Of a stretch of DNA of 32,093 bases, positions 1 to 7,333 are shown one piece after another. Below the pieces are notes generated by a model. The model was not told the DNA's origin. It made no database searches and was given only the letters and a program-made list of their open reading frames with translations. The DNA is from an uncultured Lachnospiraceae bacterium (lineage in GTDB: Bacteria; Bacillota; Clostridia; Lachnospirales; Lachnospiraceae): assembly GCA_902780465.1 (NCBI GenBank), contig CACZFV010000016.1, positions 1-32,093 of the forward strand. The letters run 5' to 3'. Numbering within the stretch: the first letter of the stretch is position 1; every line of letters begins with the position of its first letter. Made by a program: the position numbers and the translations under genes.

Positions 1-321
1 ATGGACCGGAATCTCCTGGTGGCAAGCTACGACCTGGGTGCGAACAAGATCCAGACCTTCCTGAAGGTCACGCTCCCCTTAAGCGTCCCGGGCATCATCT
101 CCGGCATCACCCTCGTGTTCCTGCCGGCGGTGTCCAGCTTCGTCATCCCGAAGCTCCTCGGCGGCGGAGATTATGTGCTGATCGGAAATCTCATTGAGAT
201 CTACTTCCTGACAGCAGGCGACTGGAACTTCGGCAGCGCCATCTCCCTTATCATGGCGCTGATCATCATCGCGTCCATGTGGCTCACCCGGAAACTTGAC
301 AGAAATCCCGATGAAAACTGA
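1..321 (+). CDS. potB: Spermidine/putrescine ABC transporter permease PotB, C-terminal part (5' truncated by window)
   Basis: Inner permease subunit of a PotABCD-type polyamine importer. Only the last 106 residues are present. The frame is open from base 1, and the ATG there is probably an internal Met, because full PotB proteins are about 275 residues. Visible are the EAA loop that contacts the ATPase (ASYDLGANKIQTFLKV, residues 9-24) and two hydrophobic segments (about 31-52 and 79-96). The stop is followed by a strong AGGAGG site for potC 11 bases downstream, so the two are co-transcribed. The family call is firm; PotB rather than PotC follows from position upstream of a better PotC match. 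potA is presumably to the left, outside the window. Confidence 0.9.
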   Translation: MDRNLLVASYDLGANKIQTFLKVTLPLSVPGIISGITLVFLPAVSSFVIPKLLGGGDYVLIGNLIEIYFLTAGDWNFGSAISLIMALIIIASMWLTRKLDRNPDEN

Positions 322-332
322 GGAGGCGGGCG

Positions 333-1151
333 ATGAAAAAAAAGAAAACGCTGTTCTCCCGGCTGACGGACTGCTACCTTCTCCTGCTGCTCCTGTTTAT
401 TTACCTGCCGATCCTGTACGTGGTGGTCTTCTCCTTCAATGAGAGCAAGTCCCTGACGAACTTCACGGGCTTCTCACTCCGCTGGTACAGAAGCATGATG
501 GAAGACAAGACGATGCAGTCGGCCATCTACTACACGGTCCTGGTCGCTGTCATCGCCACCGTGGTCTCCACCATCGTGGGCACGATCGCAGCCATCGGTC
601 TCTCGAAATCCAGAAAGCTGCTGAAGAGCATCGTGCTGGAGATCAACAACCTGCCTGTGATGAATCCGGATATCGTCACGGCCATCGGGCTGATGCTCCT
701 CTTCATTTCCATGAAGATCGAGCTGAGCCTCCTGACCCTGGTCCTGTCCCACATCAGCTTCTGCATTCCCTATGTGATCCTGTCGATCATGCCGAAGCTG
801 CGGCAGCTGGACGACAACGTGGCGGAGGCGGCCCTGGACCTTGGCGCAACGCCCTGGCAGGCGCTGACGAAAGTCATCATCCCGCAGATCCTCCCCGCGA
901 TCATCTCGGGAGCGCTCATCGCCTTCAGTATGTCCTTTGACGACTTCGTCATCTCGTTCTTCACAGCAGGCGTCGGGATCAACAACATCTCCATGTACGT
1001 CTACTCCATGAAGCGCTATAACCCCGGCATCAACGCCCTGTCCACCCTGATCGTTGTCGTTGTGACCGTCATCCTGATCCTGGTAAACGTCCTCCCGGTC
1101 CTCCGGGAAAAGCGCAGGAAACAGGCTCTGGCCACTTCACAGCGCAGCTGA
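333..1151 (+). CDS. potC: Spermidine/putrescine ABC transporter permease PotC
   Basis: Second membrane permease of the polyamine importer, 272 residues, close to the usual PotC length of about 260-270. It starts with a basic stretch and a first membrane span (residues about 14-36). It has the typical PotC N-terminal phrase LPILYVVVFSFNESKS and a transmembrane core. The EAA loop reads EAALDLGATPWQALTKV at about 166-182 and is followed by SMSFDDFVISFFTAG, a hallmark of PotC. An AGGAGG site lies 6 bases before the ATG. It works as a heterodimer with PotB, energised by PotA and fed by the lipoprotein PotD encoded next. Confidence 0.95.
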   Translation: MKKKKTLFSRLTDCYLLLLLLFIYLPILYVVVFSFNESKSLTNFTGFSLRWYRSMMEDKTMQSAIYYTVLVAVIATVVSTIVGTIAAIGLSKSRKLLKSIVLEINNLPVMNPDIVTAIGLMLLFISMKIELSLLTLVLSHISFCIPYVILSIMPKLRQLDDNVAEAALDLGATPWQALTKVIIPQILPAIISGALIAFSMSFDDFVISFFTAGVGINNISMYVYSMKRYNPGINALSTLIVVVVTVILILVNVLPVLREKRRKQALATSQRS

Positions 1152-1188
1152 CAGCATCACCCGCGTTACAACAAAGGAGGAAACCATT

Positions 1189-2331
1189 ATGATGAAAAAG
1201 TATCTCTGCCTGGCCGCCATGGCTGCCTGTGTCCTTTCTCTCGCTTCCTGCGGCGGAAAGAGCGGCGGCTCCCAGCCCGCTTCCGGCACAACTGCTGCTT
1301 CCGGCAATGCCGGCGCTGAGGCTGCAGACAAAAAGGAAGTCGATATCGGAAACGGCGTCCTGAATGTCTACAACTGGGGCGAGTACATCGATCCCCAGGT
1401 CCTTGACAACTTCGAGAAGGAGTACGGCGTCACCGTCAACTACTCCCTGTTCGCTTCCAACGAAGAGATGTACACGAAGCTCCTCTCCGGCGCGTCCTAC
1501 GATGTCCTGGTCCCCAGCGACTACATGGTCGAGCGCCTCATCAAGGAAAAGATGATCCAGCCCATCGACAAATCCATCGTCACCAATCTGGACGTTCTGA
1601 CAGATGGCGCGAAGAACCTGGACTGCGATCCGGACAACACCTACATGGTCCCCTATCTCTGGCAGACCGTCGGCATCCTCTATGACACCACCAAGATCGA
1701 TCCGGCTGAGGTGGAGGAGAAAGGCTTCAGCATCTACCACGATCCGAAGTACGCAGGCCACGCCTACATGTACGACTCCGAGCGCGATTCCTTCATGATG
1801 GCGTTCAAGGCTCTCGGCTACTCCGCGAACACGGAGAATGAGGCTGAGATCCAGGAGGCTTTCCAGTGGCTCCGGGAAGCGGACAAGGCTGTCCAGCCCG
1901 CTTACGTGACGGACGAAGTGATCGACGCCATGGCGAACGGCGAAAAGTGGATGGCCATCGTCTACAGCGGCGACGGCTGCTACATCTCTGATATGAACGA
2001 CAAGCTGGCTTACTCCGAGCCGAAGGAAGGCACCAACATCTGCGTCGACGGCATGGTGATCCCGGCCAATGCGAAGAACCCGGCTCTGGCAAATCTCTTC
2101 ATGAACTACATTCTGGAGTATGAGAACAGCAAGATGATCTCCGAGGAGGTCGGCTACACTTCCGTGAACGACCAGGTCATGAAGGATCTCTCCGGCCCCG
2201 GCGGCGCCTACGAAGGAAACACCGCCTATATTCCGCGCTCCGGCTACGAAAAGGATGAGTTCTTCCACGACAACGAGACTCTGAAGAAGGAGCTGTCCGA
2301 GCTCTGGATCAAGGTGAAGCTGCACGAGTGA
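1189..2331 (+). CDS. potD: Spermidine/putrescine-binding lipoprotein PotD
   Basis: Extracellular polyamine receptor of the importer, 380 residues. The N-terminus is a lipoprotein signal with lipobox LASC, so Cys21 is the predicted lipid-modified residue. A Gly/Ala/Ser-rich linker follows, then the binding domain opening with LNVYNWGEYIDPQVL, a strong PotD signature in which Trp and Tyr line the ligand pocket. Further PotD-type segments are YDVLVPSDYMVERL, YMVPYLWQTVGI and IVYSGDGCY. An AAAGGAGG site sits about 9 bases before the first of two adjacent ATG codons. It is the last gene of the operon, and a bidirectional terminator follows 24 bases after the stop. Whether spermidine or putrescine is preferred cannot be read from the sequence. 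Confidence 0.95.
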   Translation: MMKKYLCLAAMAACVLSLASCGGKSGGSQPASGTTAASGNAGAEAADKKEVDIGNGVLNVYNWGEYIDPQVLDNFEKEYGVTVNYSLFASNEEMYTKLLSGASYDVLVPSDYMVERLIKEKMIQPIDKSIVTNLDVLTDGAKNLDCDPDNTYMVPYLWQTVGILYDTTKIDPAEVEEKGFSIYHDPKYAGHAYMYDSERDSFMMAFKALGYSANTENEAEIQEAFQWLREADKAVQPAYVTDEVIDAMANGEKWMAIVYSGDGCYISDMNDKLAYSEPKEGTNICVDGMVIPANAKNPALANLFMNYILEYENSKMISEEVGYTSVNDQVMKDLSGPGGAYEGNTAYIPRSGYEKDEFFHDNETLKKELSELWIKVKLHE

Positions 2332-2353
2332 TGCGTGCGTTCCGGCTGCTCTG

Positions 2354-2396
2354 AAAAAAGCGTACCTCTGCTGAATAAACAGAGGTACGCTTTTTC
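2354..2396. terminator. Bidirectional intrinsic terminator between potD and the leftward SBP gene
   Basis: A 16-bp perfect stem (2355-2370 with 2380-2395) closes a 9-base loop (2371-2379). The A-run on one arm and T-run on the other make it work on both strands, ending the rightward pot operon and the leftward flavodoxin-pepF-SBP operon, whose last stop is at 2399. Confidence 0.9.
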
Positions 2397-2398
2397 AT

Positions 2399-3670
2399 TT
2401 ACCGTATCCGCGCCGTGTAAAAGTCATTTACATATGTGGTGCCGTTTTCTTTCGCGTCGTCAAAGTCGAACTCCATCAGATCAGAGACCTTCAGGGAAAA
2501 CTCCCGGATCTCCGGAAGCGGCAGAGCGTCCTCTGCCTCCGGGATCTGGTACGCCCCGTTCCGGGCGGCCAGATCCTGACACTCCGCGCTCTGCACGAAA
2601 AGCATCCAGAGCTCCGCGGCCTTCGGGTGGGCCGCACCCCGGAAGACCGCAGCCGCGTTCCGCTCAAAGGGCGTCCCTTCCTCCGGGATCACGGGGATCA
2701 GGAATTCGTTCCCGTTCCTCAGCTGCTGCACCGCATCCGAAAACAGGCAGACCGCGATGCCGCATTCTCCCAGCGCCGCGAGCTCCGCGGGCTCCGCAGC
2801 CCTGGCGCCGTAGGATCCCACGTTCCTGTGGATGGCACGGAGCATGTCGAGCCCCTGTTCTTTCCCGAACAGCTGCTGCAGCGCCGTGACAAGACGCCTG
2901 CCTGCGCCGGTGATGTTCGGGTCCGGCATGGAGAGCATCAGCCGGTACTGCTCTCCCGTCAGGTCCTGCCAGCTGTCCGGCGTCAGCGCGTGATTGCTCT
3001 GCAGAACTTCACTGTTCACCAGGAAGCAGTAGGGGTCGATGCTGATCCCGGACCAGTCCCCCTCCAGAAGATCCTCCGACGCAGCCTCCGTCACCGGGTC
3101 CCAGGCCGCCTCGAACCATGCGTCCGCCGGGGGATCCCCCCGGGAGGACTTGACCCTGGTGTAGACCTCGGAATTGGGAAGCCGCGTGTAGCTCACCCGG
3201 ATCCCGTAAAGTTCCTCGAAATATGCTGCAGCCGCCGCGAGATAGGCTTCGCTCCCCGAGCCATAGACCGTGAGCCGCCCTTCCTTCTGCGCCTCCTGAA
3301 GGAGCTCCGGAGGAACGGCCGGCGCTGTCTCCTCAGGCGCTGCAGTCGTTTCCGGCGGCGCCGCCGTTGTTTCCACAGGCGCAGCCGTTGATTCCGGCAC
3401 CGGTTCCACTGTCTGCAAAACACCGATGCTTTCCGACGCAGGCGGGGCCGCCGTGGAAGGCTCCTGGCCGCCGTTCTGCCTTCCGCACCAGGCGAGGAGC
3501 CCGACGCAGACGATCACCACCAGAAGCGAAAGGCCATACCCCCGGATCGCCGGATGCATGCTGCCGGCGATGCCTCCGGCTGCCGCGCCCCTTTGCCTCC
3601 GCCGGCTTCTTGCCCTGTCTCCGGATGTCTTTTTTCCCGGGTCTTTTTCTTTCTTATTTTCTTCCTGCAT
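2399..3670 (-). CDS. Membrane-anchored extracellular solute-binding protein (iron/AfuA-like type)
   Basis: A 423-residue protein with a very basic cytoplasmic head (residues about 5-30), one membrane span (about 45-62) and a Pro/Ala/Thr/Glu linker containing near-repeats of TTAAP (about 70-115). A periplasmic-binding-type domain then starts at EGRLTVYGSGSEAYL. That opening, the later PADAWFEAAWDPVTEA and the helix-rich C-terminus resemble Fe3+/phosphonate-type ABC binding proteins. The Cys after the span (LAWC) is a poor lipobox because Trp precedes it, so a signal anchor is more likely. I chose the ATG at 3670 because GGAGAAG precedes it; an in-frame ATG at 3706 would add 12 residues and lie further inside pepF. 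The gene overlaps the end of pepF by 17 bases. No permease or ATPase gene is adjacent, so the substrate is unknown. Confidence 0.75.
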   Translation of the reverse strand: MQEENKKEKDPGKKTSGDRARSRRRQRGAAAGGIAGSMHPAIRGYGLSLLVVIVCVGLLAWCGRQNGGQEPSTAAPPASESIGVLQTVEPVPESTAAPVETTAAPPETTAAPEETAPAVPPELLQEAQKEGRLTVYGSGSEAYLAAAAAYFEELYGIRVSYTRLPNSEVYTRVKSSRGDPPADAWFEAAWDPVTEAASEDLLEGDWSGISIDPYCFLVNSEVLQSNHALTPDSWQDLTGEQYRLMLSMPDPNITGAGRRLVTALQQLFGKEQGLDMLRAIHRNVGSYGARAAEPAELAALGECGIAVCLFSDAVQQLRNGNEFLIPVIPEEGTPFERNAAAVFRGAAHPKAAELWMLFVQSAECQDLAARNGAYQIPEAEDALPLPEIREFSLKVSDLMEFDFDDAKENGTTYVNDFYTARIR

Positions 3671-5537
3671 CCTGCATCTTCTCCATCTCTTCCACAGCTT
3701 CCTCAAACACCTTCAGGGCCGCTTCCACCGGCTCCTCTGTGGAAAGATCCACGCCGGCGATCTTCAGAAGGCTCACCGGGTCGTCCGTGCAGCCGCTCTT
3801 CAGGAACTCCTTGTAGCGCTCCACCGCCGGAGCCCCTTCCTTCAGGATCCGGCGGGAGATGTCCACCGCCGCAGCGAAACTGGTGGCGTACTGATAGACA
3901 TAGAAATTGTAGTAGAAATGGGGAATGCGGCTCCACTCGTAAGCGATCTGAGGATCAGAGACCATATCGGGCCCGAAATACGCCCGGTTCAGTTCCAGGT
4001 ACAGCTCCGACAGTGCCTCTGCTGTCAGCGGCTCTCCCTGCTCCGACATCTCGTTGGTCTTCCGCTCAAATTCTTCAAACATCGTCTGGCGGTACAGTGT
4101 CCCCTTAAAGCTCTCCAGAAGGTGGTTCACCAGGTAAGCACGTTCTGCCGGAAGCGATACATTCCCTTCTCCCGAAGCCTCCTGTTTTCTCCGGTTCTCC
4201 TCCAGCATGTACTCCAGCAGCAGCATCTCGTTGGTGGTGGACGCCACCTCCGCCACGAAGATCCTGTACTCGGAATCCAGGAAGCTCAGGGCTCCCGAGG
4301 AATACCAAGAGTGCATGGAATGCCCCATCTCATGCACCAGCGTGAACACATCGTCCAGGGTCCCGTTGAAGTTCAGGAGCACATAAGGGTGTACGCCGTA
4401 AACATTGGAGGAGTACGCGCCGCCGCGTTTTCCTTCGTTCTCCACGACGTCCACCCACCGGTTCTCATAGGCTTCCTTCAGGACGTTCACATAGTCCTCT
4501 CCCAGGGGCGCCAGAGCCTTAAGGGAAAGTTCCTTCGCCTCCTCGAAAGTCACTTTCCATTCCACGTCCTGCACCATCGGCGTGTAGACATCGTACATGT
4601 GCAGCTCCTCTACGCCGAGGAGACGTTTCCGAAGGCGCACATACCGGTGCATTTTATCCAGGTTCCGGCGCACGCAGCTGATCAGCCTGTCGCAGACCGC
4701 GGGATCCACGTTATTCGCTGTGACCGCCGCTTCAAAGGCGGAGCCGTAGTTCCGGGTCCTGGCGTAGAACCCCTGCTGCTTCACCTGGCCTTCGTACAGC
4801 GCGGCAAAGGTGTGGATGAACTCCTGGTACCTGCCGTAGAATTTCTCAAAGACCTCCTTCCGGAGCGCGCGGTCCGGGGACATCTGCAGCGGGACAAAGC
4901 GGCCGTTGGTGATCTGGATCTCCTCCTCCGCTTCCTCATCTTCCGCCGGCACGCCGTCCGCTGTCCGTGTCTTTTTTACCGACGGGAACTTCAGATCCGC
5001 GTTCTGCAGCATGCCGAAACCGTTCCGCGGTGTCTGGGCCATCTCCCCCGAAGCGGCGAGCAGCTGCTCCGTCTTCGTGTCCAGCGTGTGGGCTTTCTGC
5101 CGGACGATCTCCTTCAGCGTCACTTCAAAGTATCCTAAGTCCGGAAGCTCCCTGCAGTAACGCTCCGTTGTCCCCTCCGGGAGCGCCAGGATCTCCGGCT
5201 CCAGGAAAGCGATCTTCTCGCTGACCTTCACCTCCGCCGCCTGCGCCCTGCTGAAGCGCGCCTGGTTTCCTGCTTCCGCGGTGTCCTCGTCATGTTTCAT
5301 AAAGGCGTAGCCGTGCACCCGATACAGTGTCTTAATGCACGCCTCGTAGATTTTCATCGTCTCCAGCAGCTCCGCTGCCGACCCGGCGGCATGTCCCGCC
5401 CTGCCGGCCAGCTGTTCCGCCAGCTCCTGGCTCTTCTTCAGGTCTGCCTCCCAGGCATCCTCCGTCTCGTAAATATCCTCCAGACGCCAGGTAAGCTGCT
5501 CCGGCACCTCGCTTCTCTTCGGAAGTCTCTGTTCCAT
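3654..5537 (-). CDS. pepF: Oligoendopeptidase F (M3 family zinc metallopeptidase)
   Basis: Cytoplasmic metallopeptidase that cleaves short peptides, 627 residues; M3B enzymes are usually about 600. The zinc motif HEMGH lies at residues 402-406 and is followed by the third-ligand helix FVAEVAST, as expected for M3. The N-terminal region (LPKRSEVPEQLTWRLEDIY) is typical of PepF. The C-terminal YEWSRIPHFYYNFYVYQYA segment, contributing substrate-binding Tyr and His residues, is well conserved. An AAAGGAAA site precedes the ATG. It lies 50 bases after the flavodoxin gene and overlaps the SBP gene, so all three look co-transcribed. The product acts on peptides, perhaps from turnover or uptake; the operon partners do not refine this. 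Confidence 0.95.
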   Translation of the reverse strand: MEQRLPKRSEVPEQLTWRLEDIYETEDAWEADLKKSQELAEQLAGRAGHAAGSAAELLETMKIYEACIKTLYRVHGYAFMKHDEDTAEAGNQARFSRAQAAEVKVSEKIAFLEPEILALPEGTTERYCRELPDLGYFEVTLKEIVRQKAHTLDTKTEQLLAASGEMAQTPRNGFGMLQNADLKFPSVKKTRTADGVPAEDEEAEEEIQITNGRFVPLQMSPDRALRKEVFEKFYGRYQEFIHTFAALYEGQVKQQGFYARTRNYGSAFEAAVTANNVDPAVCDRLISCVRRNLDKMHRYVRLRKRLLGVEELHMYDVYTPMVQDVEWKVTFEEAKELSLKALAPLGEDYVNVLKEAYENRWVDVVENEGKRGGAYSSNVYGVHPYVLLNFNGTLDDVFTLVHEMGHSMHSWYSSGALSFLDSEYRIFVAEVASTTNEMLLLEYMLEENRRKQEASGEGNVSLPAERAYLVNHLLESFKGTLYRQTMFEEFERKTNEMSEQGEPLTAEALSELYLELNRAYFGPDMVSDPQIAYEWSRIPHFYYNFYVYQYATSFAAAVDISRRILKEGAPAVERYKEFLKSGCTDDPVSLLKIAGVDLSTEEPVEAALKVFEEAVEEMEKMQDAGRK

Positions 5538-5587
5538 CTCTTGTTTCCTTTCCGGAAGACAGAAAACTGCTTCCTCTCACCTCTCTT

Positions 5588-6076
5588 TTACACGCGGATC
5601 TTCGCCGCCTGCTCCGCAAAGCGTTTTCCATAGATCCGGAAGAGATCCCGGAACCCCTCCTTGTCCGGGCTGATCGCCACCGGCCCGAGATGGATCACCG
5701 GCTTTCCGCAGGCAGCTCCTCCGGAATAAGTCATCATCCCCTTGACCATAAGGTGGATGAGGATCGTGTTGATGGCGATATCCTCGCCTCCGTGAATGTA
5801 CTGGCCTGTCGCGAAAGCGCCGCCCAGTTTTCCCGCGAGTCCCAGCTCCTTTGAATCCTTCTCGAACCAGCTGTAGAAATCCGCAGTGGGTCCCGCCACG
5901 TAAGTCGGCGTTCCGAAGACCACCCCGGTGCTCTCCCTCACAAACGCCGTATCTACTTCTTTCATGTGAAAGGTCCTGACTTCTGTACCTTCCACCTCCC
6001 GCATCCCTTCCGCGATCGCCTCTGCCGCAGCTTCTGTATTTCCTGTCCGTGAATCATAGATCACTGAAAGCTTCAT
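5588..6076 (-). CDS. Flavodoxin family protein
   Basis: A 162-residue flavodoxin/WrbA-like FMN-binding protein. The phosphate-binding loop for FMN is seen at residues 8-15 (DSRTGNTE), followed by the amphipathic helix AAAEAIAEGM. The middle has FGTPTYVAGPTADF, the loop that stacks on the flavin, and later GGAFATGQYIHGGEDIA, common to NAD(P)H-dependent FMN reductase-like members. There is no signal peptide, so it is cytoplasmic. AAAGGAG lies 8 bases before the ATG, and a good leftward promoter is 60 bases upstream. Electron-carrier or quinone-reductase activity is a family inference; the partner is unknown. Confidence 0.85.
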   Translation of the reverse strand: MKLSVIYDSRTGNTEAAAEAIAEGMREVEGTEVRTFHMKEVDTAFVRESTGVVFGTPTYVAGPTADFYSWFEKDSKELGLAGKLGGAFATGQYIHGGEDIAINTILIHLMVKGMMTYSGGAACGKPVIHLGPVAISPDKEGFRDLFRIYGKRFAEQAAKIRV

Positions 6077-6135
6077 CTGTTATCTCCTTTTGCGTCATGT
6101 CTGTAACGCACCGGGTCCTTCCCCGCGCTCTATTC

Positions 6136-6164
6136 ATTATATCGGAAACCGGCCCTTCTATCCA
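6136..6164 (-). promoter_or_regulatory. Sigma-A-type promoter for flavodoxin-pepF-SBP operon
   Basis: Read on the minus strand, TGGATA (6159-6164) and a perfect TATAAT (6136-6141) are 17 bases apart. It lies about 60 bases before the flavodoxin start. It is one of two divergent promoters in the 330-base gap 6077-6406. Confidence 0.6.
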
Positions 6165-6258
6165 CTGTCCGCATGTACCGGGCCTTTTGCAGCAGAAGAT
6201 CCGGCCCTTTCCGTCTCTTCCGGTTCGTTTTCGCTTACTTTCACTCTCAGGGTTCCTG

Positions 6259-6287
6259 CTGAAACACTCCGGCATCTGCGCTACAAT
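6259..6287 (+). promoter_or_regulatory. Probable promoter for the TpiA-like gene
   Basis: CTGAAA (6259-6264) and TACAAT (6282-6287) have a 17-base spacer, leaving a leader of about 110 bases before the ATG at 6407. I saw no convincing riboswitch or attenuator in that leader. Apart from this promoter and the divergent one, the 6077-6406 gap holds nothing I can name. Confidence 0.5.
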
Positions 6288-6406
6288 AGATTCCAGAACG
6301 CGGAGATACATACGCGGGACTTGAATTCAGCAGTGAAACCGGTTCATGAGCAGGGAGCGAAGCGGATCGCGGATATCCGTTTTCTTCCAAAGAAAGGACA
6401 GCGAAG

Positions 6407-7189
6407 ATGAAGAAAAAAGGATACTTCGGCAGTAATTTCAAAATGTACAAGAACGCCGCGGCCACAGAGGAATACCTGCAGGCCATCACGGCGGCCACGG
6501 CGGATATCAGCCGCGAAGATTACCAGTTCTTTTTCATTCCTTCCTATACGGCGCTGGAGCGCGCGTCGAAAAGCCCAGTCCGCAGCGAATTTATGCTGGG
6601 GGCCCAGAACATGTGCTGGGAATCCGAGGGACAGTTCACAGGAGAGATCTCCCCTGAAATGCTGAAGGAGTTCGGCGTGGAGCTGGCGCTGATCGGCCAC
6701 TCCGAGCGCCGTCATACCTTCGGCGAGACAGATGCCACAGAGAATAAAAAAGTACTGAAAGCCCTGGAGTACGGCTTCACAGTACTGCTTGCCATCGGCG
6801 AAACCAGCGAAGAGAAGGATTTCGGCATCTGCCCGGAAGTGATCCGCACCCAGCTGAAGGTGGGCCTTCACGGAGTGACCCCGGAGCAGGCCGCAGAGAA
6901 GCTCTGGATCGCCTATGAGCCGGTCTGGTCCATCGGCGTCTCCGGAACCCCCGCCACCCCGGAATATGCCCAGGAAGTCCATCATGAGATCCGGAAGTGC
7001 CTGGTGGAGCTCTTCGGGGAAGCCGGAAACGAAGTGCCGCTCCTCTACGGCGGCAGCGTGAATCCCCAGAACGGCACCGCTCTCCTGACCCAGCCGGACA
7101 TCAACGGCCTCTTCACCACCCGCACCGCTTTCCAGGTGGAGAAGTTCGCGGCTTTGATCAAAGAAGGCATCGCGGCCACTGCCGGCTGA
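6407..7189 (+). CDS. Triosephosphate isomerase-like protein (divergent TpiA paralogue)
   Basis: A 260-residue TIM-barrel isomerase with the catalytic set in place: Lys12 in SNFKMY, His98 in IGHSERR and Glu171 in AYEPVWSIG, plus YGGSVN at 214-219. Several spots differ from glycolytic TpiA. The usual GNWKMN is SNFKMY. The mobile loop after the catalytic Glu is SIGVSGTPATPEY rather than the IGTGK type. The phosphate-binding end is GLFTTRTAF rather than GxLVGGASL. These changes recall tetrose-phosphate isomerases related to TpiA (EryH/LerI type). It stands alone between its own promoter and terminator, whereas glycolytic tpiA usually sits with gap, pgk or gpm. I take it as an active sugar-phosphate isomerase of uncertain substrate; triose phosphate remains possible. 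Confidence 0.8.
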   Translation: MKKKGYFGSNFKMYKNAAATEEYLQAITAATADISREDYQFFFIPSYTALERASKSPVRSEFMLGAQNMCWESEGQFTGEISPEMLKEFGVELALIGHSERRHTFGETDATENKKVLKALEYGFTVLLAIGETSEEKDFGICPEVIRTQLKVGLHGVTPEQAAEKLWIAYEPVWSIGVSGTPATPEYAQEVHHEIRKCLVELFGEAGNEVPLLYGGSVNPQNGTALLTQPDINGLFTTRTAFQVEKFAALIKEGIAATAG

Positions 7190-7260
7190 AGTCCCGGCGC
7201 AGTCTTGTAACTTAGCTGTTTCACAGACAGCGGCGCCCCCACGCCGCTGCCTCCTCCCCT

Positions 7261-7295
7261 CCCCGTATACCGCCTCTGGGTATACGGGGTTTTTT
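7261..7295 (+). terminator. Intrinsic terminator of the TpiA-like gene
   Basis: An 11-bp perfect stem (7261-7271 with 7279-7289) with a 7-base loop is followed by six T at 7290-7295. A second GC-rich hairpin with an 8-bp stem (7228-7235 with 7242-7249) lies just upstream. Confidence 0.92.
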
Positions 7296-7300
7296 AAGGA

Positions 7301-7322
7301 GACAGAGAACCGTCCCCCTGTC
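7301..7322. repeat. Solitary REP-like palindromic element (AGAGAACCGTCCCC core)
   Basis: The short partly palindromic element has GACAG and CTGTC ends around the core AGAGAACCGTCCCC. I recognise this core as a sequence scattered between genes in many Clostridia and other bacteria, sometimes near REP-associated transposases. It lies in the gap between two converging genes. I found no second copy in this window, so assignment rests on memory of the motif. Confidence 0.4.
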
Positions 7323-7333
7323 TGCTCCATCTC

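Noticed and set aside
1069..2325. 418-codon minus-strand frame opposite potD
   Set aside because: potD is unambiguous, and the reverse frame has no ribosome site or domain.
3426..5138. 570-codon plus-strand frame opposite pepF
   Set aside because: No ribosome site or recognisable motif; pepF with its HEMGH site on the other strand explains the region.
6054..6311. Short frames in the 6077-6406 gap
   Set aside because: No ribosome sites or coding character; they span the two divergent promoters.
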